This document shows positions 9,301 to 18,558 of a stretch of 34,297 nucleotides of DNA, one piece after another. This DNA comes from FEN-1297 sp046705645 (lineage in GTDB: Bacteria > Bacteroidota > Ignavibacteria > Ignavibacteriales > Ignavibacteriaceae). Within the stretch, counting starts at the first letter, position 1. The number at the start of each line of letters is the position of its first letter. The notes beneath the pieces are model-generated. The model saw only the letters and a program-made list of their open reading frames with translations, did no database searches and was not told the DNA's origin. The translations under genes were made by a program, and so were the position numbers. The stretch lies in assembly GCA_046705645.1 (NCBI GenBank), contig JBJKQE010000138.1, positions 1 through 34,297 of the forward strand, read 5' to 3'.

Positions 9301-10479
9301 TTGAGAAAAAGATCTTTAAGTACAAATAAAGTAGAAATTACTCTTTTATTTGCCGCAATTATAATTTTTATTTTATTATTTATTCAGACATATCACAGTG
9401 CTGTTAGAGAAAATGGAAATGATTTTACTTCGTTTTTAATTTCTTCGAAAACAATGCTGAATGGCGGCAATCCGTATTACACAAGTAATAAATTCCCGTA
9501 TGTTTATCCTCTGACCTTTGCTTTATTATTAATCCCATTAACATTCTTACCTTATTGGCTTTCAGTAACTCTATGGTACTTATTAAACCTATTCTGCCTG
9601 ATAACAATAATTAATTTCATTTTCAAACTAATAGTTAAAACCAAACTTAATGTTCAAAACCAGGGAAAAATTTATTTTTTTCTAATACTCTCAATAATTT
9701 TATTTAATATTATACAGAATAATCTGATGAACGGTCAGGTTAATATTGTTGTTCTCGCTCTTGTTATAATGTTTTTTAAATATAATCTTAAATCCCGGGA
9801 AATTACGAGCGCGCTTTTTTTGAGCGCTGCAATTTCAATAAAATTGGTTCCTATAATATTCCTACTTTACTTATTAGTCCGGGGAAAATACAAATCTATT
9901 ATTCTTACAATAATTATAACTCTATCCCTTTTTATTTTCCCTGTAGTTGTAATTGGATTAAGAAACTTCAATCTAATTTATCTGTATTTTACAAAAATAT
10001 TATTAAATAAAATATCTGTATCAATTCATCATAATTCTATGTTTTTTGATCTATATAATTTTTTAATATTTATGTTCCCCGCTTTAAAATCTGTAGGAAT
10101 TCTTAAAATTTTGTCTGCCCTGATTATTATTTTAATTTTAATTTTAACAGATTTTAAATTTTACGCTCAAAGGAATGATCTAAATGAATATAATATTTTG
10201 TGCTTATATTTATTAAGTATTATTCTAATATCCCCGGTCTCCGAAACACATCATCTCATTTATATTCTCCCCCCATTGTTTTTAATATTGACATTTGCTT
10301 TTAATAAATTTTCAAATAATATTTATAAAATTATAACATATTCTTCAATATTAATTTTTTTTATTGCTAATTTTTTTCCGGGTCCACTTTATTTTTTCTC
10401 AATAGTTATTTTTTACTTTTTATTAGTTTATCTTAATCAAAATCTAAGCTTGAATTATGAAAAATATTCTTTAAGCTAA
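9301..10479 (+). CDS. GT87-like polytopic membrane glycosyltransferase
   Basis: The 392-residue protein is mostly hydrophobic, with about 10 membrane segments. The first periplasmic loop contains NGNDFTSFLISSKTMLNGGNPYY, arranged like the conserved loop of family GT87 (DUF2029) polyprenol-phosphate-mannose-dependent mannosyltransferases, whose aspartate is catalytic. YVYPLTFALLLIPLTFLP follows, as is usual there. The start is TTG at 9301: an in-frame TAA lies shortly upstream, no in-frame ATG precedes the first membrane segment, and no clear ribosome site is visible. It probably adds a sugar from a lipid-linked donor to an extracytoplasmic acceptor. The acceptor is unknown. Confidence 0.78.
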   Translation: MRKRSLSTNKVEITLLFAAIIIFILLFIQTYHSAVRENGNDFTSFLISSKTMLNGGNPYYTSNKFPYVYPLTFALLLIPLTFLPYWLSVTLWYLLNLFCLITIINFIFKLIVKTKLNVQNQGKIYFFLILSIILFNIIQNNLMNGQVNIVVLALVIMFFKYNLKSREITSALFLSAAISIKLVPIIFLLYLLVRGKYKSIILTIIITLSLFIFPVVVIGLRNFNLIYLYFTKILLNKISVSIHHNSMFFDLYNFLIFMFPALKSVGILKILSALIIILILILTDFKFYAQRNDLNEYNILCLYLLSIILISPVSETHHLIYILPPLFLILTFAFNKFSNNIYKIITYSSILIFFIANFFPGPLYFFSIVIFYFLLVYLNQNLSLNYEKYSLS

Positions 10480-10499
10480 TTATTGCAGTAAATGCAGCT

Positions 10500-11870
10500 T
10501 CAAAGTAAATTACTCGCAAGTTCCGCTAATTCAGATCTTTCCCCTTTTTCCAAATTTATATGAGCATAAAGTTTTTGTCCTTTAAAATGATCTATTAAAT
10601 ATGATAATCCGTTTGATTGAGAATCCAGATAAGGATGATCTATTTGATAAATGTCTCCCGTAAAAATAACTTTCGAACCTTCGCCTGCACGGGTAATTAT
10701 TGTCTTAACTTCATGGGGAGTCAAGTTTTGCGCTTCGTCTACAATAAAAAATATTCTTTGCAGACTCCTGCCTCTAATGTAAGAAAGCGGTTCAATAACT
10801 AGCTTTTCATCTTTTATCATATTTGTAATCTGCTGGTTTTGTTTATCTGTTTCGTTAAACTGATCCTGAATTACTCTTAAATTATCCCACAAAGGCTGCA
10901 TGTATGGTTCCAGTTTACTTTGAACGTCACCCGGCAGAAACCCGATATCTTTATTGCTTAAAGGAACTATCGGACGGGCTACGTAAATTTGCCTATAATA
11001 TTTCCTTACCTGTAATGCACTGGCCAGAGCGAGTAAAGTTTTACCTGTACCGGCTTTTCCTGTTAATGTAACAAGAGGAATATCATTATTGGTTAACGCA
11101 TTTACAGCAAAAGTTTGTTCGGCGTTTCGCGGTTTAATACCATAAATTATATTTTTGTCTACCTTATGAAAAGTCGTCATTTCCTGATCCAGATAAGCCA
11201 ATATGGAACGGTTTGAATTTCTTAAAATATAATATTTATTCGGAACGGCTTCGCCTTTAATTTTTCTGAGAACTTGTTCTGCGGGAATTTCATACGGCAG
11301 CTGAAAGAGCTGGATTATTGTTTCGTCATCAAAGTTTTCAACTATTTCTTTTCCGGAATATAACTCTTCTATACTAGTAATTCTGTCTGTTGTATAATCA
11401 TCGGCTAATATTCCCAATGCCTTGGCTTTCATTCTGAGATTAACATCCTTACTAATTAAAATCACGGTTGAATCGTTTTTCAATTTTTTATTCCATTCAA
11501 GAGCAACAGATAATATTCGATGATCGGGAGTATCTTCTTTAAAAATATCTTTTATTTCATTCGATATACCTCTGGCAATACCAATCTTGACCCTTCCTCT
11601 TCCCTTTCCCATGGAAACTCCTCCGTTAAACAGAGCCGAGCCGGTCATTGAATCCAACGTTCTGGCAAATTCCCTTGCATTTAAATTTATTACCTGACTG
11701 CCTCTTTTAAAGTGGTCCAGTTCTTCTAAAACCGTAAGAGGAATAACAATATCATTTTCCTGAAATTGATTTATACATGTGGCATCGTGCAGAATTACAT
11801 TTGTATCAAGTATAAATGTCTTTGGTATTTTAATATTTTTTATTTTAGTGGAAGATTTTGGAGATTTCAT
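10500..11870 (-). CDS. PhoH-family ATPase with N-terminal PIN domain (PhoH2-like)
   Basis: A 456-residue cytoplasmic protein. Residues about 16-165 form a PIN nuclease domain: ILDTNVILHD supplies an acidic metal ligand (D22), and further acids follow in LEELDHF, TPDHRIL and ISKDVNLR. Residues about 240-456 form the PhoH ATPase domain, with Walker A GKAGTGKT (271-278) and Walker B FFIVDEAQN (374-382). The fused PIN-PhoH arrangement is PhoH2, described as an ATP-dependent RNA helicase/RNase in mycobacteria, and also the YlaK type. No antitoxin is adjacent. The gene is divergent from carAB across a 422-base gap. Confidence 0.93.
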   Translation of the reverse strand: MKSPKSSTKIKNIKIPKTFILDTNVILHDATCINQFQENDIVIPLTVLEELDHFKRGSQVINLNAREFARTLDSMTGSALFNGGVSMGKGRGRVKIGIARGISNEIKDIFKEDTPDHRILSVALEWNKKLKNDSTVILISKDVNLRMKAKALGILADDYTTDRITSIEELYSGKEIVENFDDETIIQLFQLPYEIPAEQVLRKIKGEAVPNKYYILRNSNRSILAYLDQEMTTFHKVDKNIIYGIKPRNAEQTFAVNALTNNDIPLVTLTGKAGTGKTLLALASALQVRKYYRQIYVARPIVPLSNKDIGFLPGDVQSKLEPYMQPLWDNLRVIQDQFNETDKQNQQITNMIKDEKLVIEPLSYIRGRSLQRIFFIVDEAQNLTPHEVKTIITRAGEGSKVIFTGDIYQIDHPYLDSQSNGLSYLIDHFKGQKLYAHINLEKGERSELAELASNLL

Positions 11871-12292
11871 TCAATTTTGCCTTTAATTGTTCGACAAATT
11901 ATCCGGAATTTATATAAGATAAAAATGAGTTATAGTCAGTAACATGTTAAATAATCATTAATAAAATTTGGTTGGTAATTGATAAGTCGTATACAATTAT
12001 TATTCTTTTGCAATATTATAAAAATTCCCCGGTCCAGATTAAAATTCCGTATTTTATTTTTAATCTATAGTGAATTTAATCACTAAAAATTTAAATTCAT
12101 AAATTGAATCTAAAATCAGTTTAACATATATTTGCTAAACTTTCTAGAAAAGATAATTGATTAGGAATAAAATAACTACACACGCGGATAAAATCGATAC
12201 AAAAATAGAGACTATAATTTAATAGCCACTCTTGAGTGGCTATTTTTTTATCTGAACAAGTAGAATTAACTTTTTCAAACAAAAGAGAGAAC
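11871..12292. promoter_or_regulatory. Divergent promoter region phoH-like / carAB with leader hairpin
   Basis: This 422-base AT-rich region separates the divergent phoH-like and carA genes. It contains a TATAAT at 12213-12218 and a terminator-like hairpin at 12221-12249. The rest shows no gene, tRNA or recognisable riboswitch. Confidence 0.45.
12221..12249 (+). terminator. Hairpin with T-run in the carA leader
   Basis: A perfect 10-bp stem (AATAGCCACT / AGTGGCTATT) with a CTTG tetraloop is followed by TTTTT. It has the form of an intrinsic terminator but ends only 43 bases before the carA ATG, with no visible gene upstream on this strand. It could end a short leader RNA (attenuation), or form a 5'-end hairpin if the TATAAT just before it is the promoter. 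No competing antiterminator pairing was found by eye. Confidence 0.65.
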
Positions 12293-13369
12293 ATGAGCAG
12301 CAAGAAAAAATCAGCTAAGCTTATTTTAGAAGACGGTTCTGAATTTATTGGAAATAGTTTTGGCTATGCAGGCAATACTAACGGGGAAGTTGTTTTTAAC
12401 ACAGGAATGGTGGGTTACCCTGAAACAATGACGGACCCTTCTTATCAAGGACAAATTTTAGTTTTTACTTTTCCATTAATAGGTAATTACGGCGTTCCTG
12501 ACTATGAAAGGGAAAACGGTCTGCTCAAATATTTTGAATCGGAAAAAATACATTGCAGGGCAATAGTCGTTTTGGATTATTCAAACGAATATTCACACTG
12601 GAATGGAAAAAGATCACTTGATGATTGGATGAAGGAACAAAAAATCCCTGGTATTTATGGAATCGATACAAGAATGTTAACTAGAAAACTCCGTGAAAAA
12701 GGGACAATGCTTGGAAAAATTGTTGTTAATGAAAAAGGACCTGTAGATTTTGAAGACGTAAATAAACTTGATCTTGTCGGACAGGTAAGCACAAAAGAAA
12801 CTGTTGAATATGCAAGAAACAAAAGACGAATTGTACTTGTCGACTGCGGAACAAAAAATAATATTATTCAAGCATTTCTTAAACGCAATATTACAGTTTT
12901 GAGGGTTCCATACAATTATGATTTCTCTAAAGAAAAAGTTGACGGGATTTTAATTTCCAACGGGCCCGGTGATCCGAAAATTTGTACAACAACAATAGAA
13001 AATACCCGCAAGGTGTTAAACAACGGAATCCCCGTTCTTGGTGTATGCCTTGGCAGCCAAATAATGGCGCTTGCGGCAGGTGCCGATACTTACAAACTTA
13101 AATACGGACACCGCAGTCACAACCAGCCGTGTAATGAAATGGGCACAAAGAGATGTTATATAACTTCACAAAATCATGGTTATGCGGTAAACTCGGAGAC
13201 GCTGCCCGAAGACTGGAGAGAATGGTTTGTTAACGATAATGACGGAACGAACGAAGGAATCATTCATATTTCCAAACCTCTATTTGCGGCGCAGTTTCAC
13301 CCTGAGGCTTCACCCGGACCGGACGATACCGAATTTATTTTTGATATGTTTTTAAGGGCTTTAAAATGA
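12293..13369 (+). CDS. carA: Carbamoyl-phosphate synthase small (glutaminase) subunit
   Basis: CarA hydrolyses glutamine and channels ammonia to CarB for carbamoyl phosphate, the precursor of pyrimidines and arginine. I start it at the ATG at 12293 (MSSKKKSAK), which follows an AAAGAGAG ribosome site; the frame can be extended to a GTG at 12236, but that lies inside the leader hairpin. The product has 358 residues. The class I amidotransferase domain has the nucleophile C252 in GVCLGSQ and the partners H336 and E338 in QFHPEASPGP. The elbow reads CLGSQ rather than the CLGHQ of E. coli, and the nearby KYGHRSHNQP matches the form I recall from Bacteroidota. It overlaps carB by four bases (ATGA), implying translational coupling. 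Confidence 0.96.
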   Translation: MSSKKKSAKLILEDGSEFIGNSFGYAGNTNGEVVFNTGMVGYPETMTDPSYQGQILVFTFPLIGNYGVPDYERENGLLKYFESEKIHCRAIVVLDYSNEYSHWNGKRSLDDWMKEQKIPGIYGIDTRMLTRKLREKGTMLGKIVVNEKGPVDFEDVNKLDLVGQVSTKETVEYARNKRRIVLVDCGTKNNIIQAFLKRNITVLRVPYNYDFSKEKVDGILISNGPGDPKICTTTIENTRKVLNNGIPVLGVCLGSQIMALAAGADTYKLKYGHRSHNQPCNEMGTKRCYITSQNHGYAVNSETLPEDWREWFVNDNDGTNEGIIHISKPLFAAQFHPEASPGPDDTEFIFDMFLRALK

Positions 13370-16300
13370 TTAAACGAGGAAAACCGAAAAAAGTTTTAAT
13401 ATTAGGTTCAGGCGCTTTACAGATTGGTCAAGCCGGTGAATTTGATTACTCAGGAAGCCAGGCAATTAAAGCATTAAAAGAAGACGGAATTACTTCCGTC
13501 CTGATAAATCCGAATATTGCAACAATTCAAACTTCCGAAAATTTTGCCGACAAAGTTTACTTCATGCCTATCAAAGCAGAGTTTGTCGAAAAGATTATTC
13601 AAAAGGAGGAACCGGACAGCATTCTACTTCAATTCGGAGGACAAACAGCATTAAACGTAGGAGTAGAACTTTATGAAAAAGGGATACTCGAAAAATATAA
13701 TGTGAAAGTATTAGGAACACCTGTAGAAGCTATTGAGTCGACAGAAGACAGACTGCTGTTTGCAAACAAAGTTACCGAAATTGGGCTTAAAGTTGCATTA
13801 AGTAAAACAGCTAAAAATGTAGATGAAGCAATTGAAGCAGCAGAAAAAATAGGTTTTCCCGTGATGGTTAGAATTGCTTACGCACTTGGAGGACTTGGAT
13901 CGGGAATTGTAAACAACAAAGAAGAACTAATTGAAAAAGCAAGAAGAGCTTTTACTTTCACCAGTCAGATTCTAATCGAAGAATCGGTTTATGGCTGGAA
14001 AGAAGTTGAATACGAAATTGTAAGAGATAAATTTAATAACTGCATCACTATCTGTTCAATGGAAAACATCGACCCGATGGGAATCCATACCGGCGACAGT
14101 ATTGTTATTGCCCCGGTGCAAACTTTATCTGCGCATGAAAATTTCAAACTTAGATCAATCGGAATTAAATTAATCAGGCATTTGGGCGTTGTCGGTGAAT
14201 GCAACATTCAATATGCGTTGGATCCTAATTCGGAAGATTATAGAATAATAGAAGTTAATGCAAGATTAAGCAGAAGCTCGGCTCTCGCATCAAAAGCAAC
14301 AGGATATCCGCTTGCATTTATCGCAACTAAACTTGCACTTGGTTATGCATTAAATGAAGTTGTAAATATTATAACGCAGGAAACGTCCGCATGTTTTGAA
14401 CCCGCACTCGATTATGTTGCACTTAAATTTCCAAGATGGGATCTGCAAAAGTTTCGGCAAGTCAATACACAGCTTGGAACAGAAATGAAATCCGTAGGCG
14501 AAGTAATGTCTCTCGGTAAAACTTTTGAAGAAGTTCTTCAGAAAGCTATAAGAATGCTGGATATAAGCATGAAGGGATTTGTGGGGAACGATCTCAAATT
14601 CAACAATCTTGATCAGGAGATTGCGCAGCCGACAGATAAAAGAATTTATGCAATTGCTCAGGCATTAAAAGAAGAATATTCTGTCGATAGAATTCACGAA
14701 CTTTCTAAAATAACCAAATGGTTTCTTTATAAGATGAAAAACATTATTGAAACCGAAAAGAAATTAAAAACGGTGAAGCTTAATAAAATCTCAGCCGATT
14801 TAATGAGAGAGGCAAAAAAGAACGGCTTCTCGGATATACAAATCGGACGACTTACCGAAGCAACAGAATTTGAAGTAAGAAATTATAGAAAGAGTTTAAA
14901 TATAGTTCCTGTTGTTAAGCAGATCGATACATTAGCTGCCGAATACCCGGCGCAGACAAATTATCTTTACTTAACATATCATGGAAATGAAAACGATATT
15001 CCTGTAGGTGAAAAAAATCAAATAATTGTTTTAGGCAGCGGCGCATACAGAATTGGTTCATCAGTTGAGTTCGACTGGTGCTGCGTTAATGCAGTTATAT
15101 CACTTAATAAAATGGAATATAACACAATAATGATAAACTGTAACCCTGAAACGGTAAGCACAGATTACGATATTTGCGACAAACTTTATTTTGAACAGCT
15201 TACATTCGAACGAGTACTGGATATTTACGACAAGGAAAATCCCGAAGGAGTTGTAATCTCCATGGGCGGACAAATTCCAAATAATCTCGCAGTCAGGCTT
15301 CACAACGCAGGGATAAAAATTATCGGCACTTCACCTGAACAAATCGATAATGCTGAGAACAGACATAAATTTTCGCAGATACTCGATAGAATTGAAGTCG
15401 ATCAGCCTGAATGGAAAGAACTTACAAGCTTAAGCGAAGCAAAAGAATTTGCAAATAAAGTCAGCTACCCGGTTTTAATCAGGCCGAGCTATGTTTTAAG
15501 CGGCGCCGCTATGAGTATAGTACTTTCAAATGATGAACTTGAAGAATATTTAAAGAAAGCTTCCGAAATTAGTAAAGAGCATCCGGTTGTAATAAGTAAA
15601 TTTATTACAGATGCACGTGAAATTGAAGTAGACGCTGTTGCAGACAACGGCTCCCTGTTTTGTTATGCAATTTCCGAACACGTTGAAAATGCAGGCGTTC
15701 ACTCAGGCGACGCAACAATTGTACTACCGCCGCAGAGGACTTACCTTGAGACAATGAGAAGAGTAAAAATGGTTACTAAAGAAATTGCAAAGGAATTAAA
15801 GATAACAGGTCCTTTCAACATTCAATTCATCGCAAAAGATAATGAAGTTAAAGTAATCGAGTGCAACCTTCGGGCATCTAGAAGCTTTCCGTTTGTATCG
15901 AAAGTTTTAAAAATTAATTTCATAGAAATTGCAACAAAGCTGATGATGGGGGAAAAAGTTCCAAAGCTGGATAAATCCTCTTTTGACGTTGATTATGTTG
16001 GAGTTAAAGCGCCACAGTTTTCTTTTACAAGATTGAAAGGCTCTGACCCGGTACTCGGTGTGGAAATGGCTTCCACAGGAGAGGTTGCGTGCCTTGGTGA
16101 TGATTTTAACGAAGCATTCTTAAAAAGCTTTTTGTCTACCGGATACAGGATTCCGCAAAAAGGAGTTATGCTTTCCACCGGAACATTAAAAGATAAAGCG
16201 GATTTTCTCAGCGACACGCAAAAACTTTACGAGATGGGAATGAAATTTTATGCAACAAACGGAACTGCAAAGTTTTTAAAAGAGCACGGTATAGAAGCGG

Positions 16301-16560
16301 AAGTATTGAACTGGCCGCTTGAAAAGAAAGAACCCAACATAATGACCTACCTTAACGAAGGCAAGATTGACCTTGTAATAAATATTCCCAAAAACCAGGA
16401 GAAATACGAACTCGATAACGACTACCTTATAAGAAGGAAGGCAGTTGATATGAATGTAAACCTTATTACAAATATTCAGGTTGCAAAAAGGTTTGTAAAA
16501 TCTCTCGAACAGAACAAAGAGCTCAATCTATCTGTTAAAAGCTGGGATGAGTACAATTGA
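13366..16560 (+). CDS. carB: Carbamoyl-phosphate synthase large subunit
   Basis: The 1064-residue product has the full CarB layout: a carboxyphosphate ATP-grasp half (about 1-400, opening KKVLILGSGALQIGQAGEFD), an oligomerisation domain (about 400-550), a carbamoyl-phosphate ATP-grasp half (about 555-930, opening NQIIVLGSGAYRIGSSVEFD), and a C-terminal MGS-like allosteric domain (about 930-1064). Both halves keep the glycine-rich loops and the acidic metal-binding segments (IIEVNARLSRSS and VIECNLRASRSFPF). The start overlaps the carA stop codon, and a strong terminator follows five bases after the gene. It is complete and ordinary. The C-terminal domain is the usual site for UMP/ornithine control; which effectors act here cannot be read from the sequence. 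Confidence 0.98.
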   Translation: MIKRGKPKKVLILGSGALQIGQAGEFDYSGSQAIKALKEDGITSVLINPNIATIQTSENFADKVYFMPIKAEFVEKIIQKEEPDSILLQFGGQTALNVGVELYEKGILEKYNVKVLGTPVEAIESTEDRLLFANKVTEIGLKVALSKTAKNVDEAIEAAEKIGFPVMVRIAYALGGLGSGIVNNKEELIEKARRAFTFTSQILIEESVYGWKEVEYEIVRDKFNNCITICSMENIDPMGIHTGDSIVIAPVQTLSAHENFKLRSIGIKLIRHLGVVGECNIQYALDPNSEDYRIIEVNARLSRSSALASKATGYPLAFIATKLALGYALNEVVNIITQETSACFEPALDYVALKFPRWDLQKFRQVNTQLGTEMKSVGEVMSLGKTFEEVLQKAIRMLDISMKGFVGNDLKFNNLDQEIAQPTDKRIYAIAQALKEEYSVDRIHELSKITKWFLYKMKNIIETEKKLKTVKLNKISADLMREAKKNGFSDIQIGRLTEATEFEVRNYRKSLNIVPVVKQIDTLAAEYPAQTNYLYLTYHGNENDIPVGEKNQIIVLGSGAYRIGSSVEFDWCCVNAVISLNKMEYNTIMINCNPETVSTDYDICDKLYFEQLTFERVLDIYDKENPEGVVISMGGQIPNNLAVRLHNAGIKIIGTSPEQIDNAENRHKFSQILDRIEVDQPEWKELTSLSEAKEFANKVSYPVLIRPSYVLSGAAMSIVLSNDELEEYLKKASEISKEHPVVISKFITDAREIEVDAVADNGSLFCYAISEHVENAGVHSGDATIVLPPQRTYLETMRRVKMVTKEIAKELKITGPFNIQFIAKDNEVKVIECNLRASRSFPFVSKVLKINFIEIATKLMMGEKVPKLDKSSFDVDYVGVKAPQFSFTRLKGSDPVLGVEMASTGEVACLGDDFNEAFLKSFLSTGYRIPQKGVMLSTGTLKDKADFLSDTQKLYEMGMKFYATNGTAKFLKEHGIEAEVLNWPLEKKEPNIMTYLNEGKIDLVINIPKNQEKYELDNDYLIRRKAVDMNVNLITNIQVAKRFVKSLEQNKELNLSVKSWDEYN

Positions 16561-16564
16561 AACA

Positions 16565-16604
16565 AGACACCCAACGTTTTAAAAACGTTGGGTGTCTCCT
16601 TATT
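16565..16604 (+). terminator. Intrinsic terminator after carB
   Basis: A perfect stem of at least 13 bp (AGACACCCAACGT / ACGTTGGGTGTCT), extendable by two T-A pairs, with an A/T loop. It is followed by a T-rich tail (CCTTATTATTTT) on the plus strand. It lies five bases after the carB stop. The next gene converges from the right, so the hairpin may also stop that transcript, though its tail on that strand is weaker. Confidence 0.85.
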
Positions 16605-17196
16605 ATTTTAAAAGCTTATATAAAACAAGACTATTTAATCTTACAACTTTAAATTCTCTATAACCTGCCTCTTCGGAAAGTTTTTTAATGAATTCCGGTT
16701 TTAACCTGTGTTCAACCGGCGGGCCGTAGTCTTCCTGTTTGTAATCCCATTCTAAAAGGACAGTTCCTTTAACCGAAACGCGGTATGCTTCCTTAAACGC
16801 TTTTAAATAATCATCCACCTCGTGAAAGACAACTCCGAAAAAAGTCATATCAAAATCATTATCATTAAACGGAATTTTTTCCGCGGGTGCCAGTAGAAAT
16901 TCTCCGTCATTTACATATTGTTTAGCGGCTTCAATCATTTTAGGATTGGTATCAATACCCGCAGTTTTAATTCCTTTTTTAAAGAACGCTTCTGCAAAAA
17001 GCGCACTGCCTGTTCCTATATCCAGCACGGATTTAATATTTTCTTTCAAGCACAAATTAACAACGCGTTCAACCTCGAGCCTTTCTATTCTATCTTGAGA
17101 ACGTAGCCTATCCACACCTCGATTATAAACTCTTTCATTATTTAACACAGTTGAGTCATTTTCATGATGATGTTTATGATTTTTATTTTCTTCCAT
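16603..17196 (-). CDS. Class I SAM-dependent methyltransferase with histidine-rich N-terminus
   Basis: A 197-residue protein of the Methyltransf_11/25 type. SAM motif I is VLDIGTGSALFAEAF, followed by the acidic strand GIDTNPKMIEAA, APAEKIPF and FDMTFFGVVFHEV. The N-terminus carries an unusual histidine cluster (KNHKHHHEN; H7, H9, H10, H11), which could bind metal. It stands alone and converges on carB, with the terminator between them. The substrate is unknown; its compact size suggests a small-molecule methyltransferase. The ATG is not preceded by a strong ribosome site. Confidence 0.82.
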   Translation of the reverse strand: MEENKNHKHHHENDSTVLNNERVYNRGVDRLRSQDRIERLEVERVVNLCLKENIKSVLDIGTGSALFAEAFFKKGIKTAGIDTNPKMIEAAKQYVNDGEFLLAPAEKIPFNDNDFDMTFFGVVFHEVDDYLKAFKEAYRVSVKGTVLLEWDYKQEDYGPPVEHRLKPEFIKKLSEEAGYREFKVVRLNSLVLYKLLK

Positions 17197-17261
17197 TCTT
17201 AATCCTATCTTTTATTTTTAAATTATCTGTTCAATAAAATCCTTTATATATATTTAATTCT

Positions 17262-17440
17262 ATATATCAAGTATCGAGTATCCGATGTTCAACATTCAGC
17301 CCTCAGCATCAACAATCTTGATATCTTAATAACTATGATTGTTGGTAAATGACAATGAATGACTGAATCTCATTCCCGGTTATTGTTTTTCTATCTCCAT
17401 TCTCCGTCCTCCCGCCTACGACCTGCGGTTTCCATCATAT
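17262..17440. repeat. Degenerate interspersed repeat (ATC-rich) in intergenic space
   Basis: The 272-base gap between the methyltransferase and the oxidoreductase contains short imperfect tandem words (AAGTATCGAGTATCCGATG, then TTCAACATTCAGCCCTCAGCATC) and a locally GC-richer stretch (TCCGTCCTCCCGCC TACGACC). The word pattern resembles the degenerate minisatellite-like sequence that often fills intergenic space in genomes of this phylum. No ORF or clear hairpin was seen. Confidence 0.4.
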
Positions 17441-17468
17441 CTTCTTAATTCTATCTTCTAACTCCTAC

Positions 17469-18530
17469 TTATCTCGCCCTCAAATACTGTTTCGGCCATT
17501 CTATATCCGATTTTAACCGCTTTGCCGCATGAAGAGGCCAGTACGGATCTCGAAGCATTTCCCTTGCCATAATCACCAAATCTGATTGTTCGGTTCTAAC
17601 AATATTTTCTGCTTGTTCCGGAGAAGTAATAAATCCCAATGCACCGGTTAAAATGCCTGTCTCCTTTTTTATTCTTTGAGCAAATGAAACCTGGTACCCG
17701 GGCCCGGCTGGAATTTTAGCATCGTTAACATTGCCGCCGCTTGAGCAGTCAATTAAATCTGCGCCTAATTCCTTCAACCACTTTGATAATTGAACCGACT
17801 GATCGATATCCCAACCATCTTTCATCCAATCTGTTGATGAAATACGGACAAACAACGGCGTGCCATTTGGAATTGAATCTCTTACTACCTTTGTTATTTC
17901 CAATGCGAGGCGGCATCTATTCTCAAGACTGCCTCCGTATTCATCCTTCCGGTGATTTGAAATCGGCGACAAAAATTCATGTACTAAATATCCGTGCGCC
18001 ATATGAAGTTCTATTACTTGAAAACCTGCATTGACACTTATTCCGGCAGCAGATTTAAATTGATTTATTATTTTTTTAATTTCTTCCTTATCTAATTCTT
18101 TCGGAAGAGGATAATCCGAAGCAAAAGGAATTGCACTTGGTGCAATAGTCTGCCATCCTCCATCTTTAACATCTACCCCCCCTTTACCTTTCCAGGGAGA
18201 GTATGTTGATGCTTTTCTTCCGGCATGTGCAAGTTGAATACCCGGAACTGATTTTTGAGCGCTTATAAAAGAAGTGATTCTCTTATAAGCATCGGCTTGC
18301 TCATCATTCCATATGCCGGCGTCATCAGGAGAAATCCTTCCTTCGGGAGATACTGCGGTTGCTTCCATTATTACCAATGCAGCCCCGCCGACTGCACGAC
18401 TTCCAAGATGAACGAAATGCCAATCTGTCGGCATCCCGTTTTCACTTGAATACTGGCACATGGGCGAAACAGCAATTCTATTTTTAAATTCTATGTCTCT
18501 AATTTTTAAAGGTGAAAATAGTACACTCAA
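17469..18530 (-). CDS. Old Yellow Enzyme-family NADPH:flavin oxidoreductase (YqjM/NamA-like)
   Basis: The 353-residue product is an FMN-dependent TIM-barrel ene-reductase. It belongs to the thermophilic-like/YqjM class: the N-terminal SPMCQYS carries C25 and Y27 (equivalent to YqjM C26 and Y28), and the substrate histidine pair is in ELHMAHGYLVHEF (H176, H179). The barrel continues through HRKDEYGGSLENRCRL to MAREMLRDPYWPLHA. Such enzymes reduce activated C=C bonds of enals, enones and quinones. The start is TTG, fixed by the GAGG ribosome site seven bases upstream; the nearby ATG is out of frame. It lies 28 bases downstream of an aldo/keto reductase, so the two probably form an electrophile-detoxification operon. 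Confidence 0.93.
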   Translation of the reverse strand: MSVLFSPLKIRDIEFKNRIAVSPMCQYSSENGMPTDWHFVHLGSRAVGGAALVIMEATAVSPEGRISPDDAGIWNDEQADAYKRITSFISAQKSVPGIQLAHAGRKASTYSPWKGKGGVDVKDGGWQTIAPSAIPFASDYPLPKELDKEEIKKIINQFKSAAGISVNAGFQVIELHMAHGYLVHEFLSPISNHRKDEYGGSLENRCRLALEITKVVRDSIPNGTPLFVRISSTDWMKDGWDIDQSVQLSKWLKELGADLIDCSSGGNVNDAKIPAGPGYQVSFAQRIKKETGILTGALGFITSPEQAENIVRTEQSDLVIMAREMLRDPYWPLHAAKRLKSDIEWPKQYLRAR

Positions 18531-18558
18531 TTTTATTCCTCATTTTATGATTAAAAAA

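Noticed and set aside
12213..12218. TATAAT as a definite carA promoter -10 box
   Set aside because: No good -35 element at the proper spacing, and promoters in this phylum may differ; it is mentioned only as a possibility.
12236..12292. Longer carA start at GTG 12236
   Set aside because: It begins within the stem of the leader hairpin and lacks a ribosome site, while the ATG at 12293 has one and gives the normal N-terminus.
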